A stretch of DNA of 64,000 nucleotides, taken from assembly GCA_001643675.2 (NCBI GenBank), contig LSRY02000040.1, positions 710,001 to 774,000 on the forward strand, given 5' to 3'. The position numbers and the translations under genes were made by a program. The notes under the pieces were generated by a model that saw only the letters and a program-made list of their open reading frames with translations, had not been told where the DNA came from and searched no databases. Positions 36,928 to 49,820 of this stretch are shown here, in pieces (position 1 is the first letter of the stretch; every line of letters starts with the position of its first letter). Origin of the DNA: Monocercomonoides exilis (Eukaryota > Preaxostyla > Oxymonadida > Polymastigidae).

Positions 36928-37837
36928 TTATCGTGACCTAAAATTTCTGGCTGACCAGAGCACTTTTTGAAAAAAATTAAATAATAGAAAATTTTGAATA
37001 TTTTATCATTAGCTAATTCTGAAAATATTTTTTCGTTTGAAAATTTTTGTTATGAGATCTGGTGTTTTTTGTTTTATTTTTAAGATCAAAGACTTGCTCA
37101 TATTTCAACGAGCTTTATGTTTTGAGTGTTTTGAGTTATATCGTTGTTTATAAACTAAACTTCTTTATATTATTGGTAATTTTTCTTTGTTTATCACTTC
37201 ATTTTTTTATTTCTTTTTCCATTTCACAAAATTTCAAAAATATTAGAAACAACTGAAGAGTTTGAAATTATCATGGTTTTTTGAGTTGAAAAATTGTTGA
37301 TAAAAATGATTGAAATGTGTACCGCCTCAATTTTGAAATGAAAGATTGTGATTTTTAACAAAAAAAACAAAAATACGCAAAAAGAAAGTTTTTTGTTAAA
37401 AAAAAATCACGATCATAAAAAATTCGAGATTTTGTAACTTTTACATATCTTTATTTGTTGATAATTCATATATTTTCCCTTTTAAATAAACGAAAAAACT
37501 TATTAATTCAAACGTGTTCTTCAATGTGTTGATATTTAGTGAAGTGGTATAAATAATAAAAAAACGAAGTGTCAAACAATAAAAATAACTAAAATTATAA
37601 AGAAGTTAAGTTTATTAAAAATAACAACACTGAAAAATCTCAAAACATAAAGCTCGTTGAAATATGAGCAAGTCTTTGATCTTAAAAATAAAACAAAAAA
37701 CACCAGATCTCTTAACAAAAATTTTCAAACGAAAAAATATTTTCAGAATTAGCTAATGATAATATATTCAAAATTTTCAATTATTTTATTTTTTCAAAAA
37801 GTGCTCTTGTTAGCCAAAAATTTTAGGTCCCGATAAA
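36928..37837. repeat. Fold-back / long-TIR element (about 0.9 kb)
   Basis: 36928-37126 and 37639-37837 are inverted copies about 199 bp long with few mismatches (TTTATCG[T/G]GACCTAAAATTT at the outer ends, ACGAGCTTTATGTTTTGAG inside). Weaker inverted similarity continues inward to about 37215 and 37540. The centre has no coding sequence. A miniature inverted-repeat or fold-back transposon is likely; a target duplication was not established. Confidence 0.75.
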
Positions 37838-38977
37838 AAAGGGGGATATGACAAATAACTCAATCTATTAAAAACAATACTAATCACAAAACGGCAAGTT
37901 CCAAGTATATAAACAATCGATAAAAAATATTTTTGATATTGCACACGAAAGAAATTACCTCAATAATTAATTAAAAATATGTCTTTTCTGTCGAAAATGC
38001 ATTGAATGAAACTTTCAAATTTTGATTTGATCTATCCCACAAATATTTTCAAACTGTATTGATTTCGTTATTATCTCAAAATGAAAGGTTTGGAGCTTCA
38101 TCTTCTCAAGTGAAAGAATAAAATCTGTTTAATATATAATCATATGCTTCGTTCTGTTTCATTCATTTCTCAGTCAAATGGAATACTGCTTTTTTCATAT
38201 CAATTGTGCTTTATTCCATTCACAAAGCACAATAATTTAAATGATTTTCTCGAAACAGTTTGAGCAGAATTTTCTTTCTCTTCATTCTGCTGGGCTCAGA
38301 AATCAAAAAGAAAAATACAACCTGTTTTTGTTTATTTGCCCTTGACTTCCTTTCCATTCGTCGTCTGAAAGATAATGAATATCAATTAATTTTTGTTGAA
38401 TACGGTCTTTCTTTTTTTTAAATATTATGAAAGAAGGAAAAGGAAAAGGAAAATGAGAACAGCATATTGATTTTGATTGGTTGCCGATTGCTGCATAATA
38501 TCTGGAATGTGTGAGTGCAACGAATGATATAAGGATTGCAATTTGAACATACATGAACTTTCGAAAAAGATAATAAATGCTTTGTTTGAACTTTGAACAT
38601 TAGTGAAGTCAAGGCGAGAATAAAGAGCAGCTGAATAACTGAATGCAATAATCATCGCGAGTTGAGAATTTCATTTTTCAGGCTAATTAATAATAATTTC
38701 TATTGCTGCTAATCATTGCAACTTGCTTGCACTTTTTCAGCCTCATTGTTATCGTTGTTGTTATTAATACTGTTTCGGACTTAACATCCTTAATTTCTGT
38801 CCTTTTCTACAAAATAGCAGTTCATCACGTGAGATACTAATAGAAGTTCTTCATACCAAAAACCAATTTATAAAAACAATTGTAAATATTTTTTAAACCA
38901 AAACAATAATTATGAAAAACATATAAAATAAAAAAGATCATTTTTTTCATTAAAAAAAAATATCAATAAAAAACTTT
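37838..38977. other. Spacer without recognisable genes
   Basis: AT-rich sequence with only short frames on either strand; a 76-codon frame near 38,420-38,650 (minus) has unremarkable composition and no supporting motif. Confidence 0.5.
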
Positions 38978-38985
38978 ATCGATAT

Positions 38986-39000
38986 TAGGCCTCTGCGACA
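38986..39000. repeat. Left terminal inverted repeat of the hAT-like element
   Basis: TAGGCCTCTGCGACA, exact reverse complement of 43290-43304; preceded by ATCGATAT. Confidence 0.85.
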
Positions 39001-39316
39001 CACATTTTTTGAGTGCAATTTGTCGGTCGAGAAATTTTTCATTTGTCGAAAAAATTGAAATGATTGTTTCTTCACAAACATTGCTTTTCATGAATATATC
39101 CAACTCATCTCAACAAAAACTTTTTGTTTCAGCTGCTTTTTTTTTATTTACCATAATAATTATATTTTATGTGTTTTGAAAACAAATGAGAAAATTTTGA
39201 AAAAAACTGGAGAAGATGTATGAAAGGAATCAAACAGATTGTTGTTTTTTATAAAGAACAATGATTCGGAATGGAAGTTTTTTGAAATGTCTCTGCTGCT
39301 GATGTGGATTTGATTA

Positions 39317-42300
39317 ATGGAGATAATTTTAACGTTGTTTTATAAAATGCTCGAAGAAAAATTACATATGAATAAGAATTGTTCTACTCATCATCATCTT
39401 CTTCCTCCTCTTCCATTTCACCAGTTCCTTAACTTCCGCTCGCTTCAACACAGCCATCTTCCATTGACACTAAATTTCCATTTCATATCACTTCATCACA
39501 GCATTTCACATTTCACTCCGCAACGCCATCTTTCATATCACAAGTACCATCTCCTTCTCATTCTCCTTCTCATTCTCTTTCTCATTCTCTTTCTTATTCT
39601 CTTTCTCTTTCTCTCTCTCTTCTCTATCTATATATCCCACGCAATTCTCCAAACTCTCCTCTTCCTCCTCTTCCTCTTCCTCAAATCTCCTTTATTTGCA
39701 TCTCAAACATTTCCTCGGCAAAATCAGATGAAAATTAACTTTCGTATGCTTTACGATCGTTTTTGAGAAGAATTCTATTTCATCTTCATCATTTTCTTCA
39801 AAACGGTAAAGAAAATGTTTATTTTTCTTTTTTTCTTTTTTTTTTTTAATTATTTTCTGTGTGAAAGAAGGAGAAGAAGAAAAAATATAAGTTGAATTTT
39901 CCGAAAATAACTTTTTCTTTAACCCTTTTTCGATTTTTTCTTCTTTTATTTTATCATCATCATCTTTTTCCTCTTTTTCTTCCATTTGTTTCTCTCTTTC
40001 TCAAAGTTGTGCTTATTTCAAGCAGCATCAATGTGTAGAAGTGTATTTTTGAATAGCCGAAAAGACGTTGTGAGAAGAGGTTTATTTGCTTTTTGCTGAA
40101 ATGACTGATCATGCACTGAAACTTCTGCATATATCCTTTTTTATTCTAAGGCGACAAAAAAGTGTGTTGTTATTTTTCTTATTTGATTTATTCGATTTTT
40201 GAAACAAAAAAGCTATCATATGGTTCGCCACGAGTGCTATTTGTTCAAACAGATCTTATTGTTCAACGTTTGTTGTCAAGAAAATTTCTATCATTGTTTA
40301 ATAAATGACTATTTTTTCTGGTTTTTCTCCCAATCTCCTTCCAATTCAAGAATCAGAACTAACTTTCACATTAGTTCCGCACAAGATGCTCACAAAGCTC
40401 ATCAAGGTTTTGCCTTCATATACGATCATCGATGAGCGGAATGCATCGTTTTCACAGGTTGGCGTTATATCGCCAGTGCATTGAGTGATTTTTAAGCAGA
40501 CGATGAAGAAAGAATTGCTCGAGCAAAAAGACTTTATCGAAGCAGAGCTGTTAGAACTGGATCCTTCGCGAAAGAAAAAGAAAGCAGAAGAACAAAATGT
40601 TGATGAAAGCAACACTGAAAATATGGAAGATTCAGAAGAAGACAGAAATCCAAAAGGAAGAAGTGGCAAGCTTTCATCAAAAAGCCAAGTGAAAGACAAA
40701 AGAACTGAGAAAATGAAGGAAAGTCAATTCAAAGAGAAAAAGCCAGAGGAGAAGGAGAGAACGTCTCGTCAAAGTAAAAAAAAACGAAACAAGTTCTGAT
40801 TTTGGAGTGGACATTGAATCTGATAAAATCAGTTCTGGAAGAATCAGAAGAAGAATGTGATAAAGAAGAAAAAGATGATGACTATGAAGGCGAATAAGGC
40901 GGGGAAGCTACACTAAGCGAAGAGAACAAGTTCGAAGATCTGTCGAAGTCGAAGTCGAAGTCGAAGTCGAAGTCGAAGTCGAAGTCGAAGTCGAAGTCGA
41001 AGTCGAAGTCAAAAATAAAATACGTTCCCTTTCTTGGTTCATCCTGGCTGGATCAGAGAGTTTGGTAGCTTGGCGACTTCTGCAAACAAAACAGCATTAC
41101 AGAAAAGGAGCAGACAAAAGAGAGAAACCAAGATTTCAGGTTCTTCACCCTCTCTCTTTCTCTTTTCCCTATTGGTTTTCGCACTCTTTGTGCAGTTGTG
41201 ACACAGCGCCAGCTCTTCTTCGGAAACCGCCCAGAGAATCCTATCGAAGCTGTTCCATTGACACTGAAATTGGAGAATGTTTGTGGGAAGATGGATACAT
41301 CGCTCGAATAGCAGATCAGAACAAAAGTGAATTTCATCAGACTGGCAGAGAATAAAATAGACAATGGTTTGTGCTTTTGAAGAAATTATGTTCAATAATT
41401 CATTAACATTAACTTCTTATTTTTATTTTTTTGTTTATTCATAAATTTAATTTTTCCCATCAGATGATCGGTCTGTCACCATCCTCTCCCGCACACTTCG
41501 TGTTTTCGTGCACAACACCCACAAAATGCTGTCTGAAAAGCCTCTTTCGAATTTTCTTGTGAAAGGCAAAGCTTCTTTAATGCAACTCAATGATGGAAAA
41601 AAGATGAACATTGTCAATTACTTCCCTTCTTCAAAGGCTAAAAAAACATTTTTTGTTCGCTTTTGCATCCGCACCCGTTTTTGACTTTGTGTTTTCTGGT
41701 TGAATTTGAGCTGCTCATTCCGATCCCTCTTCCTCCCCCGACTGTTTCAGACGGCTCTTTTTGCTCTTCGAAGGAAGGGAGATTTGAATACGAAGCGCCA
41801 AAAGTGATGATTCCATACAAGGTGAAGACTAAAATGTGTGTCGTGTGGAAGGAATTCAGGCTGTTTGAGGGGAGTTCGGAGAGAGAGGGAAAAGAGGAAG
41901 GAAACGAGAAAGATGGAGAAGAGAGATAGCGATGATGATGATGATGATGATGATGAAAGTTACGATGATGAAAGCGATGAAGAAGAAGATGATGACGATA
42001 GTGAAGCATTTAGCAAGCCAAGCAAAGGAAAACTTTCGCGAAAGATGTCGAAAAGAAGCTCATACAAAAAAAGTTTATTAACTTCATCATCATCATCATC
42101 TTCTTCTTCTTTGATTGTGAATACTGCTGAAATTTCAATAAAACATCCAATTTCTTCTTCTTCTTCTTCTTCTTCTTCTTCCTCCTCTTCCTCCTCCTCC
42201 TCCTCCTCCTCCTCCTCTTCTTCTTCTTCTTCTCATTCTCATTCTTCCCCCTTTCGCCTTCTCTCTTCTTTCAAACAATTTCTTTCCGATAAATGCGATG

Positions 42301-42354
42301 TTCTTCACTTCATCAGACTATTTTTTGATTTCAGCAACCTTCTTTTCTACTGAA
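39317..42354 (+). pseudogene. Decayed intron-containing gene inside the hAT-like element
   Basis: Pieces in successive frames read like one broken protein. They are a His/Ser-rich low-complexity part (39.3-39.8 kb); ESELTFTLVPHKMLTKLIKV with SYTIIDERNASFSQVGV (about 40,340-40,460); FKQTMKKELLEQKDFIEAEL then a Lys/Glu tail (40,490-40,800); the (GTCGAA)n repeat; QRQLFFGNRPENPIEAVPLT (about 41,210); VNFIRLAENKIDN joined by a good GTTTGT...CAG intron (about 41,367-41,462) to DRSVTILSRTLRVFVHNTHK; FEYEAPKVMIPYKVKTK (about 41,790); and an Asp/Ser-rich end stopping at 42354. Several in-frame stops and frame changes separate the pieces. Family not recognised. Confidence 0.55.
40942..41010. repeat. 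(GTCGAA)n hexamer array
   Basis: About eleven tandem GTCGAA units. Depending on frame they encode Ser-Lys, Arg-Ser or Val-Glu dipeptides, so the array could expand without breaking a reading frame. Confidence 0.9.
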
Positions 42355-43289
42355 CTCTTCGGCTTCGCATGCAGCTCCATGTGATCCTTCATCATTATTG
42401 TGGTTTCCTAATATTCATGCCATCTCGCTCACGCACTCCAATAGAGTGACATTTCATTCTCTGGAGTATACAAAATTATTTTAACTTCGTTTCATTCACT
42501 TTTTTGTTTAGAAAATAGGATTTATTCACTTATATGTTATCACCGTTTCATGTTATAAAAAAAGAATCGCATCATATATTTTTGTGCAAATTTTGACTTT
42601 GAACAAAAGATTTTTTCAATTATTAGTAATAACAATAGTCTTCAAACGGCAATTTTATCGTTTCATATAATTGCCACAACAATCAAATGTTATTTTTGAA
42701 ACGATGATCAAATTAGGATTAAAAATCAAAACCAAAAAGATAAAAGAGAACTGTTTGAAATACGCTAAACTTTATTTCCTTATATAAATAATAATCAAAA
42801 AGCCTTGTTTGAGCAATGCAACATTTTATATAAAACTTGTACAAATCATTGAACTTCAAAATAAGAAATCAAAGCTAGCATGATTCAAAAATGAAAAAAA
42901 AGTGAAATCTTTAAGTGAGAGAAAGTCTCAAAATAAAAAAAAATAAGCAATTGTTAAAAAATCATTTAAACACACCTAGATCTGACAACTCGACTGATCT
43001 TTGTCAAACGACTGATCTTTGTTGTTCGTCTGATCTCGACAAAGATCTATCGATAACCCACTAATATTATTAGAATTTCAGAAAAAAAAAAAAAAAAAGA
43101 CAATATTATGATTATTCATTTCCTTAAAAAATAATTAATATTTATAGAGAAAAAAATATTGAAAAAGATTTTATTTCGTTTTTTTTATTAAAAAAATAAA
43201 ATTTATATTTTTAATTTTTTAATAACCAAAAAATATAAACTCGATAAAATTGTCGGTCGAGTTGTCGAGTTGTTTTGAAAATGTCGGTC

Positions 43290-43304
43290 TGTCGCAGAGG
43301 CCTA
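43290..43304. repeat. Right terminal inverted repeat of the hAT-like element
   Basis: TGTCGCAGAGGCCTA, exact reverse complement of 38986-39000; followed by ATCGATAC. Confidence 0.85.
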
Positions 43305-43774
43305 ATCGATACAATTACGATTTCAATAACATTTAAGTTTCAACAGTGCTTATTTCAAACAATAAACAAATATTTCATATTAGTTAAACCAAGAAAAAGT
43401 TTTGGGATGGATCAAAAGAAAAATGGAAAGTTCATTAAAACACTTTTTCGACTGAAAAAACAAATTTCTAATTTATTTATATTGCGTCGTCTTTCGTTTT
43501 AAACATATCAAATATGTTTTTTCGATGGTCCATTAACTTAAAGCTTGCTGGGAACTGACCCAATACTCGCTTTAGATTAATAATCTCTAAAAAGTTTTTG
43601 TTAAATTTTGTTTTCAGTGTTGCATTTCAAATGAAAGTGGAACTCTCATATACAGTAAAAAATAATTATTATTTCATAAAATATTGTATTTATCAAAAAG
43701 ATATCTGAAACTTGATATTTTTTCAATTATTATTGTAATATAATAGATCAAATTTTAAATTAAAACAGCGTTCA
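43305..43774. other. Spacer upstream of the second giant-protein gene
   Basis: AT-rich, no gene recognised. An AG at 43767-43768 just before the downstream ATG could be an acceptor for an unseen 5' exon, but no upstream exon was convincing. Confidence 0.45.
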
Positions 43775-46690
43775 ATGAATGAGTTCAATTCTCGTTTAAC
43801 ATTACAGTCTACATTTAGAAATGCATTTTCTTCTATTCAAAAAGCGCAAATGTACGTTGCGGAATCGCTTTCATATGAACAATTACTTTTTCCTGATATG
43901 ATTGCTGCAACGAAATCTGAATTAACGAACAAAACATCCCCTTCATCAAAAAATAAGATTACTCACAGAGATGCCATTTCAATGTATGATGTTCATGAGA
44001 ACAGCGATTTTACTGAGAGTTCCAAAAAAAGAAAATGCGTTAATTCTGCCTTTTGTGAAAATCACTGCCAGAAAAGTATTGACTATATATCAGGAAAAAA
44101 TGTCTTTGCATCTATAGATGAAATTATTGAAAATGCATTTTCTTCACTTCAAAAAGATTCCCCTTTGAACACTTTCAAAGCAAATTTCTCGAAAGGAATC
44201 AGAACATTTACAAATGACATTTTATCATCAAGTGCTAATTTAATAGAAAGACATAAACTTTGTTCGAATGCAACTATACAGACGAAATTAATTGATCAAA
44301 AAGACTTCAAACAATCTTCATTTGAAATATTTCAGCCAGAGTCTTCTTCCAAACTTCAGTCAATTCCAACATCAGATAAGCGTTCGAAATTTAGTATGAA
44401 TTTGCGTATGCGTTCCATTGACAGGAGAATTCCCCCTCCAATGATTTTTAACGCTTCAAAAAGGGCAAATTTGTCTCAAAAAAATGAATTTTCCAAAGAT
44501 TGTCCTTTGAGCAGCTTGAGCCTCAAACAAGCAGAGTCAATTTGTATCGTAAATGAACACGAGACAGCGCCCTCACGAATACCACAGAGAAAAAAAGTGA
44601 GAAAAATACAAAGCAAAGAGACAAACCTCGGAATTCAGACTTCTTCCTTCGAGAATATCAAAAAACAAGCAAAACACGCATGCGATTCTGCGGAAAGGGC
44701 AGTCGAAGAAGCAATGCCAAGCTGCAACAGAGCAGATGCAGACAAGTTATACGAAGATGCTGTGCCGAATGAAGAGAAGCCGGTGAGAAGAATGCAGACG
44801 CGCTCTGAATCGCGCAGACTGGCAGGAAAGAGGGAAGAAGGAGGAGCAAAACAAGCAAGTGGAGACACGGGAAATGCAATATGCAAAGAGAAAGAGAAAG
44901 AGAAGGGGAAGGGCCAAGGGAAAGGGAAAAGAGAAGGAGAAAGGGAAGGAGAAAGAGAAAGAGGAGAAAGAAAAGGAAGAGGGGACGTTGGCTCTAAAGT
45001 TGCACAGGGACGTACAGGAGTAGCAGCAAACAAGAAGGCCAAGGAAAACAAAGCGATAAACAGCAAAGTTGCGCAAAAGAACAAGAAAATTCGCTTGGCT
45101 GAAGAGAAATCCAAAGCAAATGGCAGAAAAGGAGAAGAAGGCCAAGCAGAGAAAAGCGGAAAGAAGGAAAAAGGAAAGAAAATTCGAGTGACATTTGCTC
45201 CGCTTCCAAAAACGCAGCAAGAAGAAAAAGAAGAAGGAGAGAGAGAGAGAGAGAGAAAGAAAGAAAGAGAAAGAGAGAAAGAGGCGATTGAGAAAGAAAA
45301 AGAAAAAAAAGAAGCAAAAGAAGCAAAGAAAGCAACAGAGCTGAGCAAACTGCTGATGACACTTGCTGAAATAACCAGCGCTTCTGAAGAGGCAGCCGAA
45401 AAAGGAGAAGCCAAAGCCAAAGAAATTAGCAATGAAGACAGCGAAGGTTTCAAAGAAGGTGCGATAGAAGGAGAAGGAGAAAGAAAAGGGGAAAGAAAAG
45501 GAGAAGAAGGAGAAGGAGAAGGAGAAGGAGAAGAAATTAAGCTGTTTTCAGACACATTTGAGGTGGCGCTGGCACATGCACTGCATCCGGAAAAGATGAA
45601 TGCAATTGGACAGCAGCAAGAGAAGGAGAAGGAGAAGGAGAAAGAGAAAGAGAAAGAGAAAGAAGAAATAGAAGAAGAAGGAGAAGATGGAGAAGAAGGA
45701 GAAGTTGATGATGAGACTGATAATGATGATGATGAAGGAGAAAGAGAAGGAAATAAAGAAGAGGAGGAAGAAGAAGCCATGAGATTTGATAGCACTTCAG
45801 CAGAAAACGATGAAACATCCAAAGGAAAAATTAGCGAATTTCGCAAAATGCCATTCGAAAACGCAAAAATTTGTTCCGAAAACGGAAATGTTGAGCGGGG
45901 GAATATTTCTTCGTTGCCTGGAAGATACGGCGAAGGAGAAGAGGAAGAGTTTACAGACGATGCACAGTTGATAGACGCACAATTTGAGAGAGGAAGAAAT
46001 GAAATCTGCGGAAATGGCAGAGAAATGGCAGAGGAAGACGAAATGAATGAAGAAGAAAGAGAAAGAGAAAGAGAAAGAGAAGAAGAAGAAGATGATGATG
46101 ATGAAGAGGAAAGAGAAATAGAGAAAACAGAAGTGTTTGTGCCGTTTGAGCAGCTTGACCCTTCTTCTTTGCAGAAGATGGGGTTTACACAGCAGGAAAT
46201 AGAGATGCAAACCAGAAATCCATATTTGTGTGCTTCAAACACAATTCCTTCTTCTTCTCTTTCTTCTTCAATGGTGCCATCAAATGGACGTGAAATAGAT
46301 GCGAATGGTCAGAAAATAAAACCAATGCAATCACTCCACAACATCAGCAACGCATTTTCGGCTGTTGACACACCAGCTGCTAATCCATCATCATCTTCTT
46401 CTTCTTCCTCTTCTTCTTCCTCTTCCTCCTCTTCTTCTTCCCTCGATTCCTCCCTTTCTTCCATTCATTTCGAGCCTTCTTCATTCAACTTGCCTTCTCC
46501 TCTGCCATTCAGCCACTCACTTCACCAAACTGAGTTCACTTCGCCTGCTGAACCTCTTCAAATGACTGCCAATTCTTCTCTTTCTTCTTCTTCTCTTTCT
46601 TCTTCTTCTCTTTCTTCTTCTTCTTCTTCTTTCATTCCACTTCCTGCTGATTTGCTTCAGCAATCATCAATTTCTGCATCTTCTTTTCCA

Positions 46691-46725
<35 letters not shown>

Positions 46726-48268
46726 CTCCTCTTCTTCTTCTAATCCATTTCACCCCAACCAATTCATCGACCCTTCAATGCCACATCATCTTCTTTCCCA
46801 TCAGTTCCAATTCACTCCTCCTCTTCCTTCTTCTCTTCCTTCTTCTCTTCCTTCTTCTCTTCCTCTTCATTCTTCTCTTCCTTCCAATCAACCACTTTTA
46901 TTCCAACCTGCGAAAAGAGGAGCGACCAGTGAAACTGTCTATGCCAAGCCAGCCACACGACAGCAAGTGAAGTTGCAGCAACAGAAACAACAAATAAATC
47001 AACAAATAAATCATCAAAAACAACAAAAGCAGCAGAAACAGCAGCAGCAAATGCTGGCTAATTATCCATCTTCCATTCAGATTCAGCAATCAGGGAATTC
47101 GCAAATGTTTAACTCACAAAACATTCAAAACAGGCAAAGTTATCCCAATGCAGCTAATCTGATGAATCCTCCATTTGCTGAATACCATCCTTATTTGCTT
47201 GCTGACACTCCAGTTGCTTCTCTTCCTTCTATTTCTTCTTCTTCTTCTTCTTTTCCTTCTTTTCCTCCTCTTCCGCCTTTTGCTGATGTCCCTCCTCTTT
47301 CTGCCCTCCCAATGCACCAACCATTCCAAACCCCTGTTCCTTCTCATCTCTCACGTCAACCTGCTCTTTCTGTTCCTTCTTCTTCTTCCAATTCTTCTTC
47401 CAATTCTTCCTTCCCTTCTTCTTCCTCCTCCTCCTCTTCTTCTTCTTCCTCCTCTTCCTCCTCTTCCTCCTCTTCCTCTTCTTCTCCTCGTTTTGCCACT
47501 CCCCAGCGAAGCGTTCTCCTTCCCGCGAGGCATTTCGACTCTGCTTTCCGCGACGAAAAGGGCGATTCAGTGAATCTGTCTGATTTGCGGAAGAAAGTGG
47601 CTGCACTGCAGAGAGAAGAGGCAGAAGACGAGAAGGAGGCAGAGAAGGACATGGCTGAGTGGAAGGAGCTGGAAATGAAGTGCTTCAAAGCAGACAAGAA
47701 GAAGAAGAAGAGGAAGGGGAAGATTTTGAAGAATTTGAAGAAGAAGAATGAGAAAGAAGGAAGTGAAAGAGAAGAAGAAAGTGAAGATGAAGAAGGTGAA
47801 GAAGAAGAAGAAGAAGAAGAAAGTGCAGACGAACACGATGCTTTGGTGGACTTCTACAAGACGAACGACGAAGAGGTGATCAATGCGGTGTATATGCAGA
47901 TGAAGAAGCTGCGGAAGCGCATCGACGAGCGGGAAGAGAGGCAGAGCCGGAGGAAGAAGGAGATCCACAGCTGCATCAAACAGATGAAGGCCATCACCCG
48001 CTTCACAAAGGAGTCGAATTCGCTGCTTTCTCCGTCGGAGCTGAAGGAGGCGTTCAACAGGCAGAAAACTCCGGAGTTATTCCGAATTTCTCCGGCGCCG
48101 CCGCCGTCGACGGAGAAAATCATGGGTGCGGAGCTGATGGCGCGGGTGAGGCAGATGAGGGAGATAGAAGATTTGAGGGAGAGAGAAGAGACGGAGAGGA
48201 GGATGAAGGAGAAGGAGGAGAACGAGATGAGGAAGAAGAAGAACAAGAAGAATAAAAAAGTTAAGTGA
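43775..48268 (+). CDS. Second giant low-complexity protein, function unknown
   Basis: An uninterrupted 1,497-residue frame from ATG at 43775 to TGA at 48266-48268. Residues 1-330 have normal composition (FRNAFSSIQKAQMYVAESLS; IENAFSSLQK repeats the same idea) with a basic RIPQRKKVRKIQSKE patch. Residues 370-780 are Lys/Glu/Arg-rich, with a short VRTFAPL-like stretch (KIRVTFAPLPKTQQ). Residues 780-1250 alternate poly-Ser with Gln-rich and Pro-rich tracts. The last 250 residues are charged coiled coil (VYMQMKKLRKRIDEREERQS) and a short conserved-looking LLSPSELKEAFNRQKTPELF. GC content and codon regularity rise at 47,500-48,240. No domain is recognised; a nuclear or cytoskeletal scaffold is a guess. 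Confidence 0.65.
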
Positions 48269-48374
48269 GGAAAATGTGAAATGAGTAAAGTTAATTTTGA
48301 GATTCATTTCATTTGATGTTTATTCATCTGTTATTGTTTCATATGATATTTCGATCTTTTGATCTTTCTCTTTC

Positions 48375-48406
<32 letters not shown>

Positions 48407-48462
48407 CTTTCTCTTTCTATTTCCACATCACCCACTTCATCTATTGTTAATTATGTGATTTT

Positions 48463-48591
<129 letters not shown>

Positions 48592-49199
48592 TTTGTTGAA
48601 ATTCGAATAAACACAACAAAATTGTGTTTTATTAACATTATATTCGATTTTAAAATAAAGAATTTTGGTTAATGAGCAAGCTTTTCTGAATAATTTCTTG
48701 AACAACCTTAAAAGATAATGATAAAGATAAAGATAAAGATAAAGATAAAAAAAAGAGAAAGAGAGAAAGAGAGATAGAGAGAAAGAGAGAAAGAGAGAAA
48801 GAGGTTGGAAAACAAAGAAACATAATCTTTTATTTGATGTATTTATTATTCTTAATTTCTGCAAGAAAAGTAACATGAAAAATGAAGTGAAGATGAAGTG
48901 ATGTTCATTTCATGCTTTTGCAATCCAATTTTGGAGCTGATTTTTTTTTTGAGATTCACATCTTCTTCTTTGATTACTCTTCGGAAATGATAAAAATATC
49001 TTCAAGTTTCATTCGATTTGAACTGTAAAATGCTGAAAAATAAATAAATAAATAAGTGAAAATGATTTTTAATAAAAAATATATGTTCAAATGAATAAAT
49101 GTTAAGAAACAAAGAAAGAAATAAAGAAAGAAATTAGAAAAAAATAAAGAAAAAGAAAAACTATCAATTAATAAACCTTTTCCCCCTTCATTTCCAATT

Positions 49200-49509
49200 T
49201 TATTTCCATGACAGCTGTATCCGCATGTACTTCCTCTGGATCTTGTTTTTCGCAATGGAAGCGCTCTGACTGTGTGATTCCTTCACTTCTCTCCACCTTC
49301 GCTCTCTTGCTTCTCCTTCCTTCGCTTCAGGAGATAGCTGAATGAGTGAGATATATGTATATATGGATATATAGAAAGATATATATATATATATAGATAT
49401 AGATATATACAGAGAAATATAGATAAAGATATATTGATATACAGATATGCATTCAATGTTAATATTAACAAATATGTTATTGCATGCAATCAAAAAGAAA
49501 TAATTGGAA

Positions 49510-49572
<63 letters not shown>

Positions 49573-49788
49573 AATACAAAATTATTTCCATGCATAAAAA
49601 GAGAATAAAGAAAAAATAGGATTGTTTTTCGAATATTTCATCTTCCATTTCAAAATTTCTCTCTCCAGTCAAAATAAAAAGTTTTAATAAAGAAAAACAG
49701 CAATTCATTCATTCATTTATTCATTCAAAAATAAACAAATAACTTCACTTTAAAAAAAATACAAATTATCACCAATACGCCCACCCAC

Positions 49789-49820
<32 letters not shown>

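Larger units (their letters stand above)
38986..43304. mobile_element. hAT-like non-autonomous element carrying a decayed gene
   Basis: The ends are perfect 15-bp inverted repeats (TAGGCCTCTGCGACA at 38986-39000 and its complement at 43290-43304). Flanking bases ATCGATAT (38978-38985) and ATCGATAC (43305-43312) agree at 7 of 8 positions, fitting the 8-bp target duplication of the hAT superfamily. GTCGGTCGAG strings lie near both ends, and CGACTGATCTTTGT repeats lie at about 42,985-43,050, as expected of subterminal transposase sites. No transposase is present. The 4.3-kb interior instead holds a broken gene with at least one spliceosomal intron and host-type poly-Ser tracts. Superfamily assignment is from TIR and target-duplication form only. 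Confidence 0.65.

Noticed and set aside
41053-41395. Minus-strand frames of about 100-118 codons
   Set aside because: They are antisense to the decayed plus-strand gene pieces and show no motif.
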